A DNA stretch of 64,000 bases from NCBI GenBank assembly GCA_016713765.1, contig JADJON010000003.1, positions 496,001-560,000 on the forward strand, in the 5' to 3' direction. The stretch's first letter is position 1, and the number at the start of each line of letters is the position of its first letter. The notes beneath the pieces were generated by a model, which was given only the letters and a program-made list of their open reading frames with translations, had not been told where the DNA came from and ran no database searches. Shown piece after piece: positions 9,690 through 17,881 of this stretch. The stretch comes from Bacteroidota bacterium (GTDB lineage: Bacteria; Bacteroidota; Bacteroidia; AKYH767-A; 2013-40CM-41-45). Both the position numbers and the translations under genes were made by a program.

Positions 9690-10517
9690 ATGTCGTCACT
9701 TGCTGCGCAATTTGAACGCGACGGGTTCCTCGTCTTGCCCGACTTCCACCCGGCCGCGGCCTGCCGGGAATTGATGGAGCGCGGACGACACTTGTCCGAA
9801 AACTATCGGCTGGACGGAAAAGGTTCGGTCTTCCAGACCTCGGAACAGACCAAGACCAGCGACGCGTATTTTCTGGAGAGCGGCGAGCGCATCAGTTTCT
9901 TCTTCGAGAAAGACGCTTTTGACGAGACCGGCGCTTTAAAAGGCGACCTCTTTCGTTCGCTTAACAAGATCGGTCATGCCTTGCATGACCTGGACCCGGT
10001 CTTTGACCGCTTCTCGCGATCGCCGCAACTGAAAGTGCTTTCGGCTTCGTTGGGTATGCAGGACCATCTCCTCATCCAAAGCATGCTGATCTTCAAACAC
10101 GCCCGCATCGGGGGCGTGGTCGACGTGCACCAGGACAGCACCTTCCTGTATACCGAACCGGATTCCTGCGTCGGGTTCTGGTTCGCGCTCGAAGACGCGA
10201 CGATTGAAAACGGCTGCCTCTGGGCCAAGCCGGGCGGGCATCGTACCAGCCTGCGATCGCGCTTCGCGCGCGACGGAAAGGGCGGAACGCGTTTTCTCGA
10301 ACTCGATCCCGCGCCGCTCGAGACGGACGGGATGCAAGCACTCGAAGTGAAGCAGGGCACCTGCATCGTCCTCCACGGTCGCCTGCCGCATTTCAGTCAG
10401 CCGAATACCAGCGGCAAATCGCGCCAGGCGTATGCGATCCACACCATCGATCCGACAGCCCACTATCCGATGGACAACTGGCTGCAGCGCGACCGTAGGG
10501 CGTTGAAGGGATTTTGA
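9690..10517 (+). CDS. Phytanoyl-CoA dioxygenase (PhyH) family protein
   Basis: A 275-residue non-heme iron(II)/2-oxoglutarate oxygenase. The iron ligands are visible: His and Asp in VDVHQDSTFLY and a distal His in HGRLPHFSQPN. The N-terminus FERDGFLVLPDF is typical of PhyH proteins. By family it hydroxylates an acyl-CoA or another small molecule; the substrate is unknown here. It follows the DHFR-like gene and ends before a bidirectional terminator shared with the convergent ribosomal operon. Confidence 0.88.
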   Translation: MSSLAAQFERDGFLVLPDFHPAAACRELMERGRHLSENYRLDGKGSVFQTSEQTKTSDAYFLESGERISFFFEKDAFDETGALKGDLFRSLNKIGHALHDLDPVFDRFSRSPQLKVLSASLGMQDHLLIQSMLIFKHARIGGVVDVHQDSTFLYTEPDSCVGFWFALEDATIENGCLWAKPGGHRTSLRSRFARDGKGGTRFLELDPAPLETDGMQALEVKQGTCIVLHGRLPHFSQPNTSGKSRQAYAIHTIDPTAHYPMDNWLQRDRRALKGF

Positions 10518-10570
10518 AAATCGCCGACTTCTCCGTCCGCGGTGAACCCAGACGATTCGGTCAGGCACTC

Positions 10571-10607
10571 TGAAAAAGCAAGAGGCCGTCCTTTCGGGAC
10601 GGCCTCT
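10571..10607. terminator. Rho-independent terminator between the PhyH gene and rplI
   Basis: A perfect 11-bp stem (10581-10591 with 10597-10607) and a TTTCG loop. On the minus strand it is followed by a T-rich tail (complement of 10571-10580), so it mainly ends the rpsF-rpsR-rplI transcript. It may also stop the convergent plus-strand gene. Confidence 0.85.
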
Positions 10608-10627
10608 GTTGGTCAGGTCAGGTCGTA

Positions 10628-11074
10628 TTACTCGGCCACGACTTCGAAGTTCACCTTGGCCTTTACGTCCTTGTGCAGGTTGACAAGTGCGGTATAGGTA
10701 CCGAGGGTCTTGATGTGGTCGGTATCGAGCTGGACTTTCTTGCGGTCGACGTTCACGCCGTGCTTGGCCAGCGCGTCCGCGATCTGCAGGGCGGTAACGG
10801 AACCGTAGATCTTGTTGTTCTCGCCCACCTTGGCGCCGATCTTCAGCGTCATGGCTTCGAGTTGCTTGGCTACGGATTCTGCGTCGCCTTTGATCTTGGC
10901 GGCCTTGTGCGAGCGCTGCTTCATCGTCTCGGCCAGCATCTTGCGGTTGGCTTCGGTCGCCACCACGGCAAGGCCGCGCGGGATCAGGAAGTTACGGGCG
11001 TAACCGGGACGCACCTTTACGACTTCGTCGGCATAGCCGAGGTTGTCGACGTCTTGTTTCAGGATGATTTCCAT
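10628..11074 (-). CDS. rplI: 50S ribosomal protein L9
   Basis: 148 residues, the usual length. The N-terminal RNA-binding domain (MEIILKQDVDNLGYADEVVKVRPGYARNFLIPRG) is nearly canonical, followed by the long connecting helix and the C-terminal domain. It binds 23S rRNA near the L1 stalk base. It is the last gene of rpsF-rpsR-rplI, lies 15 bp after rpsR, and is followed by the terminator at 10571-10607. Confidence 0.98.
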   Translation of the reverse strand: MEIILKQDVDNLGYADEVVKVRPGYARNFLIPRGLAVVATEANRKMLAETMKQRSHKAAKIKGDAESVAKQLEAMTLKIGAKVGENNKIYGSVTALQIADALAKHGVNVDRKKVQLDTDHIKTLGTYTALVNLHKDVKAKVNFEVVAE

Positions 11075-11089
11075 GTGCGTTCCTCCTTC

Positions 11090-11359
11090 TTATTTTAACA
11101 TATCGCTCACGTACGGCATGAGTGCCAGGTGGCGTGCACGCTTTACTGCCTGGGCCACCTTACGCTGGTACTTCAGGGAAGTACCGGTAATGCGGCGCGG
11201 AAGCATCTTGCCCTGTTCGTTTACGAACTTGATCAGGAAGGTCGCGTCTTTGTAATCAATGTACTTGATGCCGTTTTTCTTGAAGCGGCAATACTTCTTC
11301 TTGTTGGTGTCCACCGCCGGGGGGTTGAGGTAGCGGACTTCATTTGCTGATGCTGCCAT
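11090..11359 (-). CDS. rpsR: 30S ribosomal protein S18
   Basis: 89 residues with the S18 core [19 protein letters not shown] and [17 protein letters not shown], then [19 protein letters not shown]. It forms the S6-S18 heterodimer on the platform of the small subunit. It lies between rpsF (12 bp away) and rplI in the standard bacterial order. Confidence 0.98.
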   Translation of the reverse strand: MAASANEVRYLNPPAVDTNKKKYCRFKKNGIKYIDYKDATFLIKFVNEQGKMLPRRITGTSLKYQRKVAQAVKRARHLALMPYVSDMLK

Positions 11360-11371
11360 GTTGTTCCTCGA

Positions 11372-11731
11372 TTAAGCGGTTTGTTCCTCCTGTTTCTTGA
11401 GTTCAGCGTTCTTACGCTTCTTCACGTTGTACGCGATCGCGTGTTTGTCCAGTGCCACAGTGAGGAAGCGCATGATCCGCTCATCCCGTTTGAACTCCGT
11501 CTCCAGTTTGGAGATTACCTCGCCCGGACCTTTGTACTCGAGCAGGTAATAGAACCCGGTGTTCTTCTTTTGAATCGGGTAAGCCAGCTTGCGCAATCCC
11601 CAATTGTTCTCATGAACAATCTCGGAACCGTGGTCGGTGAGGATTTTGCGGAATTTGTTGACGGCGTCCATCAGCTGCTCTTCCGAAAGAACAGGCGTAG
11701 CGATGAAGACCGTCTCGTACTGGTTTAACAT
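11372..11731 (-). CDS. rpsF: 30S ribosomal protein S6
   Basis: 119 residues. [19 protein letters not shown], the [22 protein letters not shown] segment and the [13 protein letters not shown] strand identify S6. It binds S18 and the central domain of 16S rRNA. First gene of the operon. The upstream 11732-12105 is purine-rich repetitive sequence with no gene that I can support. Confidence 0.98.
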   Translation of the reverse strand: MLNQYETVFIATPVLSEEQLMDAVNKFRKILTDHGSEIVHENNWGLRKLAYPIQKKNTGFYYLLEYKGPGEVISKLETEFKRDERIMRFLTVALDKHAIAYNVKKRKNAELKKQEEQTA

Positions 11732-12105
11732 GTTGGTTTAGTGACCCTTGGGGTTTTTGTACAAGGGGTTGCAAATGTAGGAAAACGAAGCGGAATGTGC
11801 AAGTGGGTGGTCGGAAAAGGCTCAACAGGCGGTAGAGAATTGTTACGAGGAACGAGACCGGGACCGAGGGAGGGAAATAGTTGCGAGGAACGAAACCGAG
11901 GGCGAGGAAGGGTGAATTGAGCACGACGAGCTGGACCTTTATTCATTTTTTTGCCTGAATATCAGCTATTTGGAGTGTTAATAGTTTAATCTCCAGCATC
12001 TGGTAACCAGCCTTCAGTCCCTAGTTCCCTTTCGCCGACCCTCGTCCCAAAACCGTCCATTAACCTCAAACCCGCCTTTACCCTGAACTATTGTCTCCCA
12101 ATCCC

Positions 12106-12135
12106 TTGACTCCCTTTCAGTTCGGGTTATCTTTG
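12106..12135 (+). promoter_or_regulatory. Bacteroidota-type promoter upstream of paaZ
   Basis: A TTG (12106-12108) is separated by 19 bp from TATCTTTG (12128-12135), matching the -33/-7 arrangement TTTG-N19-21-TAnnTTTG of the Bacteroidota housekeeping sigma factor. The predicted transcript start near 12142 gives a leader of about 150 nt before paaZ. Confidence 0.6.
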
Positions 12136-12141
12136 TAGCGG

Positions 12142-12293
12142 GATAATTACTTCCGGAAACCGCCTGAACAGGCCAATACCATCGACGAACTGTCGACTCC
12201 ACGGGGAAGCGGAGTGAACCGGAAACTCAGTTAGAGCAATACACTACTGCCTCCAACTACAGGCGGGCGGAGGGTGTTTGCTTTCTTGATTCA
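12142..12293 (+). other. Long, possibly structured 5' leader of paaZ
   Basis: About 150 nt without an ORF lie between the predicted start and paaZ. A small hairpin (ACTCC pairing with GGAGT around 12195-12214) is visible. A CCGCCTG near 12161 can pair with CAGGCGG near 12264, closing a larger domain. I do not recognise any known riboswitch class. Confidence 0.35.
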
Positions 12294-14339
12294 ATGGCAA
12301 CGCAACTTAAGAACTACGCCCAAGGGCAATGGATCGCAGGCGCCGGTAAAGGCATGCCGCTTTACCATGCCATTACGGGCGAGCACATCTATACCGCAGG
12401 GAGTGAAGGGCTCGATTTCAAAGGCATGCACGATTATGCCCGTTCGACGGGTGGTCGCGCACTGCGCAAGATGAGCTTTCACGAGCGCGCGCGCATGATC
12501 AAAGCGCTCGCCTTATTCCTGAACGAAAAGAAGAAGGACCTCTACGCCATATCCGCCGCCACCGGCGCGACCAAAGGCGATTCCTGGATCGATATCGACG
12601 GCGGCATCGGCAACCTCTTCGTATATGCCAGCAAAGGCCGTCGCGAACTGCCGGACGAGACGTTCCTTGTCGACGGTCAGCTCGAAAAGATCTCGAAGAA
12701 CGGAACGTTTGCCGGACACCATATCTGTGTACCGCTCGAAGGCGTGGCCGTTCACATCAACGCATTCAACTTCCCCGTGTGGGGTATGTTGGAAAAAATC
12801 GCGGTTAATTTCCTGGCCGGCATGCCGGCCATCGTGAAGCCCGCCAGCGCCACCTCCTACCTCACCGAAGCCGCGGTCCGTCAGATCGTCGAATCCGGCA
12901 TCCTGCCCGAAGGCGCACTCCAGCTCATCTGCGGAAGCGCGGGCGACCTGCTCGATCATCTCGATTGCCAGGATGTCGTCACCTTCACCGGCTCCGCGGA
13001 GACCGGCAAGATGCTGAAGCGGCACCCATCCATTGTCGAACATTCGATCCGCTTCAACATGGAAGCGGATTCGTTGAACTGCTCCATCCTCGGCCCCGAC
13101 GCCGAACCCGGAACGGAAGAATTCAACCTCTTCGTCCGCGAGCTCAGCCGGGAGATCACCATCAAGGCTGGACAAAAATGCACGGCCATCCGCCGCGCCA
13201 TCGTACCGAAGCATCTGACGGAGGCCGTCGCCGCCGCCGTATCCGACAAGTTGAAGAATACGGTGATCGGAGATCCTTCCGTGGAAGGCGTCCGCATGGG
13301 ACCGCTGGCCCACAAAGGCCAGGTGGCCGATGTTAAAGCGAAAGTGAAACAACTGCTCGGCGCCTGCGAAGTCGTGTATGGTGACCTGGATGCGGTGAAC
13401 GTCGTCGGCGCCGACAGCGAGCGCGGATCGTTCATGTCGAGCATGCTGTTGCTGTGCAACGAACCCTTCCGCCACCGCGAGCCGCACGAGGTGGAAGCCT
13501 TCGGTCCGGTCAGCACGCTGATGCCGTATGCCAATGCCGACGAAGCGGCCGAACTTGCCCGGATGGGTAAAGGCAGCCTGGTCGGTTCCGTCTTTACGAA
13601 CGACAACCGTTTTGCCAAAACACTCGTACTCGGAGCGGCCAGCATGCACGGGCGGATGATGATCGTCAACCGCGAGTGCGCGGCCGAGTCGACCGGACAC
13701 GGTTCTCCGCTCCCGCACCTCGTACACGGCGGCCCCGGTCGCGCCGGCGGAGGCGAAGAAATGGGCGGCGTCCGCGGCGTACACCATTATATGCAGCGCA
13801 CGGCCTTGCAGGGTTCCCCGACCACGCTCTCACACATCCTGAATGTTTATCTCCCGGGAGCGGCGATCACCGAAGACCGGATCCACCCGTTCCGCAAATA
13901 CTTCGAAGAACTCGCCATCGGCGAAACCCTGATCACACACAAGCGTACCGTTACCGAAGCCGATGTCGTGAACTTCGCCGGCATCAGCGGCGACTTCTTC
14001 TATGCCCATACCGACGAGACCTCGCTGGAAGGATCCATCTTCGAGCGGCGCGTCGCGCACGGATACTTCGTCATTTCCGCGGCCGCGGGATTGTTCGTCG
14101 ATCCGAAAAAGGGACCTGTGCTGGCCAACTACGGCCTGGACAACCTCCGCTTCGTACAACCCGTTTACCCGGGCGACACGCTGCAGGTGAAACTGACTTG
14201 CATGCGGAAAACGAAAAAAGACAAACGTGACGACCAGGTGCCGCAAGGCGTGGTCGAATGGTATGTAGAAGTACTCAACCAGCGCAACGAGGTTGTCGCG
14301 CTGGAGACCGTGCTCACCCTGGTCGCCTGTAAAGAATAA
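12294..14339 (+). CDS. paaZ: Bifunctional oxepin-CoA hydrolase / 3-oxo-5,6-dehydrosuberyl-CoA semialdehyde dehydrogenase
   Basis: A 681-residue two-domain enzyme of aerobic phenylacetate degradation. Residues 1 to about 520 are an aldehyde dehydrogenase with catalytic Cys296 (GQKCTAIRR) and Glu257 (NMEADSLN). Residues about 530-681 are a MaoC-type hydratase with GDFFYAH (Asp567, His572). The hydratase half opens the oxepin-CoA ring and the dehydrogenase half oxidises the reactive aldehyde. Full length, no disruption. The paaABCD-paaG genes are 11.7 kb downstream on the same strand; an unknown gene and an enoyl-CoA hydratase follow directly. Confidence 0.95.
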   Translation: MATQLKNYAQGQWIAGAGKGMPLYHAITGEHIYTAGSEGLDFKGMHDYARSTGGRALRKMSFHERARMIKALALFLNEKKKDLYAISAATGATKGDSWIDIDGGIGNLFVYASKGRRELPDETFLVDGQLEKISKNGTFAGHHICVPLEGVAVHINAFNFPVWGMLEKIAVNFLAGMPAIVKPASATSYLTEAAVRQIVESGILPEGALQLICGSAGDLLDHLDCQDVVTFTGSAETGKMLKRHPSIVEHSIRFNMEADSLNCSILGPDAEPGTEEFNLFVRELSREITIKAGQKCTAIRRAIVPKHLTEAVAAAVSDKLKNTVIGDPSVEGVRMGPLAHKGQVADVKAKVKQLLGACEVVYGDLDAVNVVGADSERGSFMSSMLLLCNEPFRHREPHEVEAFGPVSTLMPYANADEAAELARMGKGSLVGSVFTNDNRFAKTLVLGAASMHGRMMIVNRECAAESTGHGSPLPHLVHGGPGRAGGGEEMGGVRGVHHYMQRTALQGSPTTLSHILNVYLPGAAITEDRIHPFRKYFEELAIGETLITHKRTVTEADVVNFAGISGDFFYAHTDETSLEGSIFERRVAHGYFVISAAAGLFVDPKKGPVLANYGLDNLRFVQPVYPGDTLQVKLTCMRKTKKDKRDDQVPQGVVEWYVEVLNQRNEVVALETVLTLVACKE

Positions 14340-14371
14340 CTCCACTCCCCCACCCTTCAATCCACACCGCC

Positions 14372-14824
14372 ATGATGCTTTACGAAACCCTTGACCGCTT
14401 CGAGAAAAAATTCTCGCACCTGAAGAAGAAAGGCCTTCGTATCAACGGCCTTAAGATGACCGATCCGAAACGCAAGAAACACGTGATCGACATCAGTCGT
14501 CCGCTCGTGTTCGACAACCGCCTGCTACCGAAAAGCTTCGAGGGGCTCGAGGTGAAGGCGGTAGTGCACGGGGAGATGCCGCAGGAATTCCAGATCGACC
14601 GCACCCAGCCCGACTGGCAAAAACGCGAGTACATCTGGGCGCCGGAGCGTTTCGAACATTTCGTCGATCGTTGCAGCGATTACATCCGCAAACAACTCGG
14701 CAACCCGAAGATGACCCGCGACGAAATGTTGTCGGCGCTCGCCTTCGGCGACTTTGACGCGCACAAGGAAAAGACCTCCCAGATGATCAAAGAAGGAAAA
14801 GTCCCGGCCTTTCCGAAGAATTGA
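14372..14824 (+). CDS. Conserved-looking hypothetical protein in the paaZ cluster
   Basis: 150 residues, highly charged, with no signal peptide or membrane segment. I do not recognise the family. It lies 32 bp after paaZ and 84 bp before an enoyl-CoA hydratase, all on one strand, which suggests a link to acyl-CoA catabolism by context only. Features visible: a basic N-terminus (RFEKKFSHLKKKGLRING), a middle with several Trp/Tyr (WQKREYIWAPERFEHF) and an acidic-to-basic helical C-terminus. The start is one of two adjacent ATGs. Confidence 0.75.
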   Translation: MMLYETLDRFEKKFSHLKKKGLRINGLKMTDPKRKKHVIDISRPLVFDNRLLPKSFEGLEVKAVVHGEMPQEFQIDRTQPDWQKREYIWAPERFEHFVDRCSDYIRKQLGNPKMTRDEMLSALAFGDFDAHKEKTSQMIKEGKVPAFPKN

Positions 14825-14908
14825 TTCGTTCAATCCGTAATCCTCCGACCGCGGCCGACATTCCTGGCCGCGGTTTCTCTTTACCCACTCCTCCTACTCC
14901 ACTATCCA

Positions 14909-15667
14909 ATGTCCAACGGAACCGTACAGCACAAGATCGCCGATCAGGTATCAACCGTCACCTTTTATCATCCGCAAAGCAACTCCCTGCCGGGTGCCTT
15001 GCTGCGCGAACTGGCGGCTACGATCGAAGCCGCGGGGAACGATCCGGGCTCGCGCGTGATTATCCTGCAAAGTGAAGGAGAGAAAGCGTTCTGCGCCGGC
15101 GCTTCGTTCGACGAACTGGTTGCGATCAACGACATGGAAACCGGCAAGGTCTTCTTTTCAGGTTTCGCCGCGGTGATCAACGCCATGCGCAAGGCGCCGA
15201 AGTTCGTGATCGCACGGGTTCAGGGGAAAGCGGTGGGTGGCGGAGTCGGACTCGCTTCCGCAGCCGACTACGCGATCGCGCACGAAAGCGCGTCCGTCAA
15301 GCTGAGCGAACTGGCCGTGGGTATCGGACCGTTCGTGGTAGGTCCGGCAGTGGAGCGAAAGATCGGCACGGCGGCCTTCGGCTCGTTGTCGATCAACGCG
15401 ACCGAATGGCAATCGGCCAAATGGGCTGCTGATCGCGGGCTGTATGCCGAAGTACACACTTCGATCGAAGGCGTGAACGAAGCAGTCACCAAGCTCGCCA
15501 ACAAACTGGCCGCTTCGAACCCGGAAGCCATGCTCGAATTGAAGCGGGTACTCTGGCAAGGCACCGATCACTGGGACCAATTGCTCCTCGACCGCGCCAT
15601 GATCAGCGGGCGGTTGGTGCTTTCGGATTTTACCAGGGCGGCGATTGCGAAGTTTAAGGGGAAGTGA
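14909..15667 (+). CDS. Enoyl-CoA hydratase/isomerase family protein (paa cluster)
   Basis: A 252-residue crotonase-fold enzyme. AFCAGASFDEL and GKAVGGGVGLASAADYAIA form the CoA-binding oxyanion hole, and an acidic residue near KLSELAVGIGP is in the catalytic position region. By neighbourhood (after paaZ) it could be the PaaF-type hydratase of the beta-oxidation-like end of phenylacetate degradation. Sequence alone does not separate it from other short-chain enoyl-CoA hydratases. It is followed directly by a heptad-repeat tract. Confidence 0.85.
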   Translation: MSNGTVQHKIADQVSTVTFYHPQSNSLPGALLRELAATIEAAGNDPGSRVIILQSEGEKAFCAGASFDELVAINDMETGKVFFSGFAAVINAMRKAPKFVIARVQGKAVGGGVGLASAADYAIAHESASVKLSELAVGIGPFVVGPAVERKIGTAAFGSLSINATEWQSAKWAADRGLYAEVHTSIEGVNEAVTKLANKLAASNPEAMLELKRVLWQGTDHWDQLLLDRAMISGRLVLSDFTRAAIAKFKGK

Positions 15668-15668
15668 G

Positions 15669-15800
15669 GAGGGAGGAGTGAACAGTGAATAGTGAATAGT
15701 GAAGAGTGAACAGTAAACAGTGAACAGTGAATAGCGAATAGCGAATAGTAAATAGTGAATCTTGCCCGCCGTAGCATTAGCGTTGGCGGAAGCGAATTGT
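15669..15800 (+). repeat. Tandem heptad repeat (GTGAAYA-type) plus CTTGCCCGCCGTAGC motif, left arm
   Basis: Roughly a dozen imperfect copies of GTGAACA/GTGAATA are followed by CTTGCCCGCCGTAGC and TTAGCGTTGGCGG. The same composite occurs in inverted orientation at 16063-16160, and heptads without the second motif occur after gyrB (34986-35052). Between the arms (15801-16062) I see only AT-rich sequence, two direct copies of TTTCGAATACATG, and a terminator. Confidence 0.85.
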
Positions 15801-15982
15801 GATTTGTGATTAGTGATTTATAAATTTATCCTTTGACACTCGCTTAATTCAACTTTTTTTGATGTAACATTTTTATTAGCAGTTCTTTTTCGAATACATG
15901 ATTGCCGGTTTCGAATACATGGCACCCATTCCGCTTCTTGTTGATGTCATTTCTCCTCCAGCAGGTCAACTCCAATAAAAAA

Positions 15983-16012
15983 GAGGCGTCCACAGGAACG
16001 CCTCTTTTTACA
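15983..16012. terminator. Rho-independent terminator between the two heptad arms
   Basis: GAGGCGT (15983-15989) pairs with ACGCCTC (15998-16004), with A-rich sequence before and T-rich sequence after the stem, so it can act in both directions. It probably ends the convergent paa-cluster and barrel-gene transcripts. Confidence 0.7.
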
Positions 16013-16062
16013 ACGCGGAAGTAATGAATTAGCTCAGGTTGAGGATTTATCAGAGACCACAA

Positions 16063-16160
16063 TGCTGTTTACTGTTTACTGTTCACTGTTTACTCCCACC
16101 TACGCTAAAGCTACGGCGGGCAAGATTCACTATTCGCTATTGGCTATTCGCTATTCGCTA
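16063..16160 (-). repeat. Tandem heptad repeat, right (inverted) arm
   Basis: The reverse complement reads as GCGAATA/GTGAATA heptads, then CTTGCCCGCCGTAGC and TTTAGCGTAGG, then GTAAACA/GTGAACA heptads. It mirrors 15669-15800, so the intergenic region is a large interrupted inverted repeat. Confidence 0.85.
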
Positions 16161-16189
16161 AACCCTCCCATCAACACACATCGCACCGC

Positions 16190-17869
16190 TCAAAACGAAT
16201 ACGCCACACCGGCCATGACGTTGAAGCGCATGCTTTGGTAGCGGTACCAGTAGTAGTAGCGGCTGAAGCCGAGGTTGTTCAGGCGGACGAATCCGGAGAG
16301 GATCTTGCTGTACTTGTACTCCACACCCAGGTTGGCGTCGATCCAGCCGTTGATCTTTTCGGCTACGGCACCGTTGGCATCGAGTGTACGGGCCTGGATG
16401 GGGCCGCGTGCGAAGATGGCGGCGTTAACCAGGATCTTGTCCCGGAAGTTGTAATCGGCCCGCAGCGCGACTTCGGTATTCGGCCGGAACCAGGCTTCGG
16501 CCTCGGTGTCCATCTTGTAATTGTACTGGTCGACGTGCAGGGAGAGCGCAAACTTCTCGTTTGATTTGTAGATCACTTCCGCATTCAGGTTGAGCACCTT
16601 GGCATCGTCGTACAGGACATTGAACTTGTTGAAGTAGTCCAGGTCGTTGTAAAAGAGCTGCAAGTTCTCAATCGTGCTGTAACGGACGCCGGCCGTAAAG
16701 CCGATGGTCGAAGAGAAATTGCCCCGCATACCCGCCCGGATGTTCAGCTTTTCGATCGTATTAAGCGGAATGATCGCTGAGGTGATGAATGGATTCTCCT
16801 CCGCCAGCGTGTGGAAGTTGTTCTTGACGACTGCGCCATCAGCGCCAACGAAGGCATACAGCACCTGGTCGGCGATCGGCGCCGTGATGTCGAAACGCGG
16901 GAAGATGTGGAATTCCGATTTCTTGTTTTTCTCCAGCTCGAAGCCAAGACCGAGCCGGGCGCGGATCTTCTCGCGATCGATCCGTACTTCGGGTCGCAGG
17001 CGGACGATGTTCCGGCTCTGATTCGAGAGCAGGGAGAGCACCTGGTACTCGGCATCCTTCTTCTTGAAGAACTCCATGGATACCGGCAGGTTGACATACA
17101 GATCATTCACCTGCTTACCGGCCTCAAGGCCGACGCGGATCTCGTTCTCGGAGGCAGCGAAGTTGTCGCTCAGGGTCGAGAAGCCGAAGCGGCCCTGATA
17201 GTTGATGCGATCCTTCCGGATCTCGCTGGAGCCGAAGCCCAGGTCCACGCCAAACTTCCCGAACTGCTGGCGGGAGTCTTTCTTGTCGATGACGGTATCG
17301 TTCTTGTCGTAGCCGTAGTAATGCACCACGTTCCGGTCGTAGCGGATCCGGCCATCGAAGGTGGCGTTCTCCAGGAAGTACTTCCCGTACACCATGGCCG
17401 AGTTATCGCTGAAATCGGCGGGGCCGGCATCTTTCAGGTTCGGCGAGGCGGAGAGGTGACGCAGGGCGAGACCTAAGGAACCGGTCTTGGAGCGCAGCGA
17501 GTTGATGTAGAGTTCGCCGAGGTAGGACGTGTAATTCCCAACACCTCCGCGCACGAGCGAGCGATACAGTTTCGGCAAAGGTTCGTCCTTCACCTTCACC
17601 GCTTTGATCACCGCGGTTTCGTAGTTCGTTTCCGCTTTCTTCGAGCGCAGGTTGTACTGCATGGGCGGGGCTGTAAAGGTGGAGGTATCGCCCTCGGGCG
17701 TGTCGGAGATCTTCGCCGATTCCGCGAGTACCGGACGATAGTCCTTGACGATGATATACTCCTTATCACCGAGGTCGCCCTTTTCCTGTTGCGCGACCAC
17801 CGCTTGCGGCAGCAGCGAAAGCAACAGCCATCCGAATGAAACGCGCAAGCTTTTCTTGATAGTATGCAT
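16190..17869 (-). CDS. Outer-membrane beta-barrel protein, paired with a TPR protein
   Basis: 559 residues with an N-terminal signal peptide (LLLSLLPQAVVAQQ cut region). The remainder alternates short aromatic-ending strands (for example YSKILSGFVRLNNLGFSRYYYWYRYQ) and ends in Phe, as porins and TonB-receptor-like barrels do. A plug domain is not obvious. It starts 12 bp after the stop of the 1027-residue TPR gene, so the two are almost certainly cotranscribed. The pairing suggests an envelope complex; the cargo is unknown. Confidence 0.8.
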   Translation of the reverse strand: MHTIKKSLRVSFGWLLLSLLPQAVVAQQEKGDLGDKEYIIVKDYRPVLAESAKISDTPEGDTSTFTAPPMQYNLRSKKAETNYETAVIKAVKVKDEPLPKLYRSLVRGGVGNYTSYLGELYINSLRSKTGSLGLALRHLSASPNLKDAGPADFSDNSAMVYGKYFLENATFDGRIRYDRNVVHYYGYDKNDTVIDKKDSRQQFGKFGVDLGFGSSEIRKDRINYQGRFGFSTLSDNFAASENEIRVGLEAGKQVNDLYVNLPVSMEFFKKKDAEYQVLSLLSNQSRNIVRLRPEVRIDREKIRARLGLGFELEKNKKSEFHIFPRFDITAPIADQVLYAFVGADGAVVKNNFHTLAEENPFITSAIIPLNTIEKLNIRAGMRGNFSSTIGFTAGVRYSTIENLQLFYNDLDYFNKFNVLYDDAKVLNLNAEVIYKSNEKFALSLHVDQYNYKMDTEAEAWFRPNTEVALRADYNFRDKILVNAAIFARGPIQARTLDANGAVAEKINGWIDANLGVEYKYSKILSGFVRLNNLGFSRYYYWYRYQSMRFNVMAGVAYSF

Positions 17870-17881
17870 AGTGGTGTCGTG

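Noticed and set aside
12513..13787. 424-codon minus-strand ORF opposite paaZ
   Set aside because: Shadow of paaZ, whose active-site residues are all present on the other strand.
15801..16062. Small ORF (about 72 codons, minus strand) between the heptad arms
   Set aside because: It runs through the terminator and direct repeats and has no protein-like pattern.
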